A stretch of DNA of 64,000 nucleotides, taken from Paracyclopina nana. Its lineage: Eukaryota > Arthropoda > Copepoda > Cyclopoida > Cyclopettidae. The notes beneath the pieces were generated by a model. The model was not told the DNA's origin. It worked only from the letters and a program-made list of their open reading frames with translations, and did no database searches. The position numbers and the translations under genes were made by a program. Where the stretch lies: the NCBI GenBank assembly GCA_019096065.1, contig JAGUCH010000004.1:5022001-5086000 (forward strand), in the 5' to 3' direction. Positions 60,495 to 64,000 of the stretch are shown here, one piece after another (the stretch's first letter is position 1; each line of letters starts with the position of its first letter).

Positions 60495-63400
60495 TTACTT
60501 GATGGCAGGCATATCCGCAAGCTCACCAAAGCACGGAATTTCATTGTTGAGGAAAAGCCGACGCTCAACACCTTCCTCGGTAATGATGGCAACCCTGCAA
60601 ATGAACATCGTGTGAAATTGTAAAAGCACATTTATCAAAGCAGTCAGACTTGTTTTAAGTGATTCTTGATGGAAAAAATTCCCCATAATTCGTGTGCATG
60701 TTTTAAAATAAGTTACCTGACGCAGCCTCCACTAGATCCATCCCGGTTTATGGCCAAAGTCACACATTGCTTGGCGAGCTCGACTACTTTCTCCTTGGCC
60801 ATTCCAGGCTTGTAGTGGGCGTCCAAAAAGCCATACAAGTACGAACTGCCAGAGCCTCCAATTGAAGCGCCTTGCCTTATCAATGCTCCACCAATTGGTA
60901 CCTAAAACAAAGCATGATATAAGTTATTGCAATTCCTCAAAAAATAGAATGTACAGGGCGATATTAATTAGCATCTAATTTAGTCGCGACGCGCAACAGG
61001 TTGCCGTTTTCCAATGATCGCCGATGGGCGCGCCAACTCGGAAGATTGACGGAGCCAGCCAAATGGTATAAAAGCTAGTAGCATCCCTTTAAGAAATCAG
61101 TCTTTCACTGACTTCTGTGGTAGCATATCCAACCATGGTTAACGTGACTTTTGTTGAAGATTACTTCCAACAAGAAACCCAATCCAGGACCAAAAAGCTT
61201 GGCAAAGCTAAAGTCCAATTCTCTGTTGCATACGATGAGGATATCGACGCAATCACGGATCTGCCAAAACGATCCAAACTTATGGCAAAGGTTGCCAAGA
61301 CCGACAAGGTGAGACAGTCAAACTCAATTTTTTCGCAGTCCTTATTGCACACTTCTCATTTTTAGGAAAAACCAACCAAGTCTGCGGTTACTCTGAAAAG
61401 AGCGGCAAAGCCTCTGGTGATCAGGCACCAGAATACTGCTAAATCGGTCATACTCGATCTTAATGATCAAGTCAATCGCAAGGTTGCTCTAGCTGCCCAA
61501 AAGAAGACCGTTCCCAGCGATCCTCTCAAAAATCGGAAAATAGTCGGCTCCGTTGAGATCAACGAGAGTTTGAGCGATTTCCCAAAGAAACCGTTGAGGG
61601 CCTTGGAGGAGTCGGAGATGCTCCAAATGCGGCTGAAAAATAAATCTCCAGCATGCAACTGCTACTCTGGAAAAGCAAACGAACCCGACACTGGATCCTA
61701 CTACGTGCATTTGGGCCACGCTCGCACCATTTTCCAATTGAGGCAACTCATGGAGAGGCGGTGCGCCGTGTCAAAGGATGCACTGAGGATTGAGAAGGCC
61801 AAGTTTTGCCCTGAAGAGGGCAAAACTTCACTTGGCTGCCCAATTGCCAAATACGTCATCCGTAGGCAAAGTGAGCTGGAAAAAGTCGTGGTCGTAGCCA
61901 AAGAGAGGTAAGATAAAATTCTATTACATCATAGGTAGAACATGTGACCAATATTTTTTTCGCGCAGGATTGGACATATTTGCGAATACACCTGGATGGT
62001 GGTCGGCATTCTTCTCTGGGACGGAGTCTCGAAAGAAACCGCCGATGAGACATATGACACCATGTCAGACATCTTGGCCAATGACTGCAAACCCATTGAG
62101 AGGCAATGCGACAGCAACAAGAAGAAAACGTGCGCTTGCCAAGGCGTGGACGATGGCAAAGGCGGAGCCAGCTACGTTTTCGGGTGCTCTTGGTCCATGT
62201 ACCACGATGGCTGCAAGTTTGGCCAAGGCGGCCGCAATGCGGACAAAAATCGCAAATTCAAGTTGTCCTCGAAGGACACTGAGCGTGAAAAGGCCGCCGA
62301 TGACAATATCCAACACTTGGCCACAATATTGGGGAAAAAGTTGTCATTTGTGGCCCCAGACGCGTTCCACAACATGACAGCATTCGAAAAAGAAGCGCAT
62401 CATTGCAGGTAAGATGGCATTCTAAACCTGGGTTTTTTCAGTCTGCTAATAATTGCTTTTTTATTGCAGGATTGGTCACAACCCAGGAAGACCTTTTGCT
62501 GGAGTCGCTGCAGTGTCGGACTTTTGCGCACACGCTCATAAGGATGGCAACAATATGCCATCGGGCTGCACGGTCATTCTGACCCTGACCAAGCCTGAGA
62601 ATCGAGTCATAGGGAAAAAGCCCCAGGACGAGCAACTCCACGTTCTGCCTCACTACATGCTCGACGACACTGACGAATTTGGCAGCGTTGGAGGCCAAAA
62701 GGCCAAAATCTCCCAAGGGAGCATTGAAGTGCTCCAACAGTTCGAGCGCACTTTGATCAGCCACAAAGATCGGAAAAAGCGAGGATGCACACGTGGCCAT
62801 CCTCAAGGATTCCGCAAGAGGTTCTTGGACAATTTCAGCAAAGCTTCCATGCTGACGGACAACCTGGAAGCTGCTGTCAAGTCGGCTGCTTTGAGTGCAC
62901 AGGGCAACCAGCTGCCCAGGCCACCGAAGCGTTCAAGGCGAGATGACTCGATTCCCCAATTGGATGGATCCTCCGACTTGGGCATTTCGAAGAAGATGCA
63001 AAAGCAGACCTCTAATCGAGCCTCACCAATCAACAGCCTGAACTACGAAAAATCCGTCTGCAGCGAGAACTTTGGTGATCGCAACGTGGACGTGGGAGGA
63101 CTGGCATTTGCATTGACACATGGCAGTCTTCTGATAGAATGTGCCAAAGAGGAATGCCATGCAACGACAGCCTTGAAGCAGCCCAACCGCTTCCACCCAA
63201 CAAGAATTGGCCTCGTGTTTTACCAACACATGAAACTGTACTTTCCTGAGCATGGCTACGAGAGGTACGTTCAAAAGTGCAAGGAGAAGAACGCCAGGGA
63301 CTACGAGGCTTGGAAATTGGGCACTTTCGTCCCCACGAAGGCCAAATTATGCCGCATGAAACGCGACGGCTTTCGATTCCCCAAAGACGTACGAACAATC

Positions 63401-63957
63401 CCAACCAACGCAATGCTGGATCCAAGCACAATTCAAAAGCCGGACTTGTCTTTTCTTGATGAGGAGGAAATCGACGATACTGTACAACATGATTCAGATT
63501 TCGAGCCTCTGTAACTTAAAGTGAAAAAAAGAATAAAAAATATTCTTACCGAGTAAATTTGTCCTCCGTTCACGCGATCCCATCCACCAACAATGAGTCC
63601 AGCAGAGAATTGATCGCGGTACTCATAGCCCATGTTCTTGAAGAGGTGAGCAGCAGTGTGAACTGTTGGGGGAGACCCGAATTCGATCTCGTACCATTCC
63701 AACTGATTGCGGACAGCATCAGTCATGGCTTGAGTGTCGGCCGCAGAGCCTGACCGGCATACATAAATGTGCGAGGTCACTTTGGTCAACTTGTCCGTGC
63801 AGCGGACGGCCACAAAAGATCCGGTCGAGGTTCGGGTATCCGCGGCAATCACAACGCCACCGTCGAACTCCATGGCGCACAAGGTCGTTCCAGTGGACAA
63901 TTCGCTTCCGTCCATCCATTTTGGAACTTCGGGCAACACGGAGGAATCGACCAACAT
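60495..63957 (-). CDS. PSMB6: Proteasome subunit beta type-6 (230 aa)
   Basis: Three exons join in phase: 63957-63550, 60901-60717 and 60594-60495. The propeptide ends at G23 and the catalytic threonine is T24 (LSTG/TTL), the caspase-like active site of the 20S core. GGVVIAADTRTSTGSFVAVR, CRSGSAADTQAMTDAV and GGSGSSYLYGFLDAHY are the beta1 signatures. Length agrees with animal PSMB6 (about 239). Intron 1 is 2.65 kb and contains the entire TET gene on the opposite strand; the TET poly(A) signal lies 13 bp from the end of exon 1. Confidence 0.96.
61067..61074 (+). promoter_or_regulatory. TATA box (TATAAAAG) of the TET gene
   Basis: It lies 68 bp upstream of the ATG at 61135, predicting transcription start near 61097. 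It sits inside PSMB6 intron 1, so TET has its own promoter. Confidence 0.65.
61135..63514 (+). CDS. TET: TET-family 5-methylcytosine dioxygenase, compact form (733 aa)
   Basis: Four exons join in phase: 61135-61308, 61366-61907, 61968-62408 and 62470-63514. The enzyme oxidises 5-methylcytosine (and possibly RNA m5C) using Fe(II) and 2-oxoglutarate in the nucleus. The Cys-rich domain spans about residues 150-385 (GCPIAKYVIRRQSE, CACQGVDD, FGCSWSMYHDGCKF). The double-stranded beta helix follows: Fe ligands H409-x-D411 (CAHAHKD) and H628 (FHPTRIGLVFYQH), with R631 as the expected 2-oxoglutarate contact. The low-complexity insert between them is short. No CXXC zinc finger is seen in the ~150 residues before the Cys-rich domain. 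Most animal TETs exceed 1,000 residues, so this is a stripped version. AATAAA at 63532-63537 lies 18 bp after the stop. Confidence 0.93.
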
Positions 63958-64000
63958 TTTGAATATCTTGCGGAGTTTATAACTTTCAGATGAGTTGCGA

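Overview
The window is eukaryotic nuclear DNA, most likely from an arthropod and probably a crustacean. Genes are split by short GT-AG introns. Two genes encode Rebers-Riddiford chitin-binding cuticle proteins, and single genes encode conserved animal proteins (SMC3, NELF-B, proteasome alpha 3 and beta 6, TGS1, MGAT4, TET). The clade call is inference; a copepod or branchiopod is plausible but not shown. All exon boundaries were derived by eye from splice motifs and reading-frame continuity.

Positions 1-14,000 look like mobile or virus-like DNA. A retroelement pol frame (RNase H, HHCC-DDE integrase, very long tail) runs in from the left edge and ends at 4230. It is followed by 4.8 kb of repeat-rich noncoding DNA. 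Next come three open genes of no family I recognise: an antisense spliced single-pass membrane protein (10095-9046), a 458-residue soluble protein (10382-11758) and a 628-residue envelope-like type I glycoprotein (11997-13883). An identical TATA-type 10-mer lies upstream of the last two. This cluster is the best candidate for an undescribed system.

Positions 14,000-33,000 hold host genes separated by long AT-rich spacers: a nine-exon opsin with a very long tail (19675-16247), a trypsin-like protease (22693-21578), a head-to-head pair of cuticle genes (27247-26579 and 28513-29718) and a PI-PLC-like secreted protein broken by one in-frame stop (33051-31345). Spacers carry a hAT-type MITE, a fold-back repeat and tRNA-like relics.

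Positions 33,000-64,000 are gene dense: PSMA3, TGS1, a RING protein, a BEL/Pao relic, a decayed lectin/FN2/sushi gene, an ERI-type exonuclease, a GNAT acetyltransferase with an apparent frameshift, a truncated serine-rich protein, MGAT4, NELF-B, SMC3, two tiny membrane ORFs, a PhnW-type aminotransferase, a secreted Ig-domain protein, and PSMB6. The first intron of PSMB6 contains a complete compact TET dioxygenase gene on the opposite strand. A 323-bp repeat occurs twice, each time at the broken edge of a gene.
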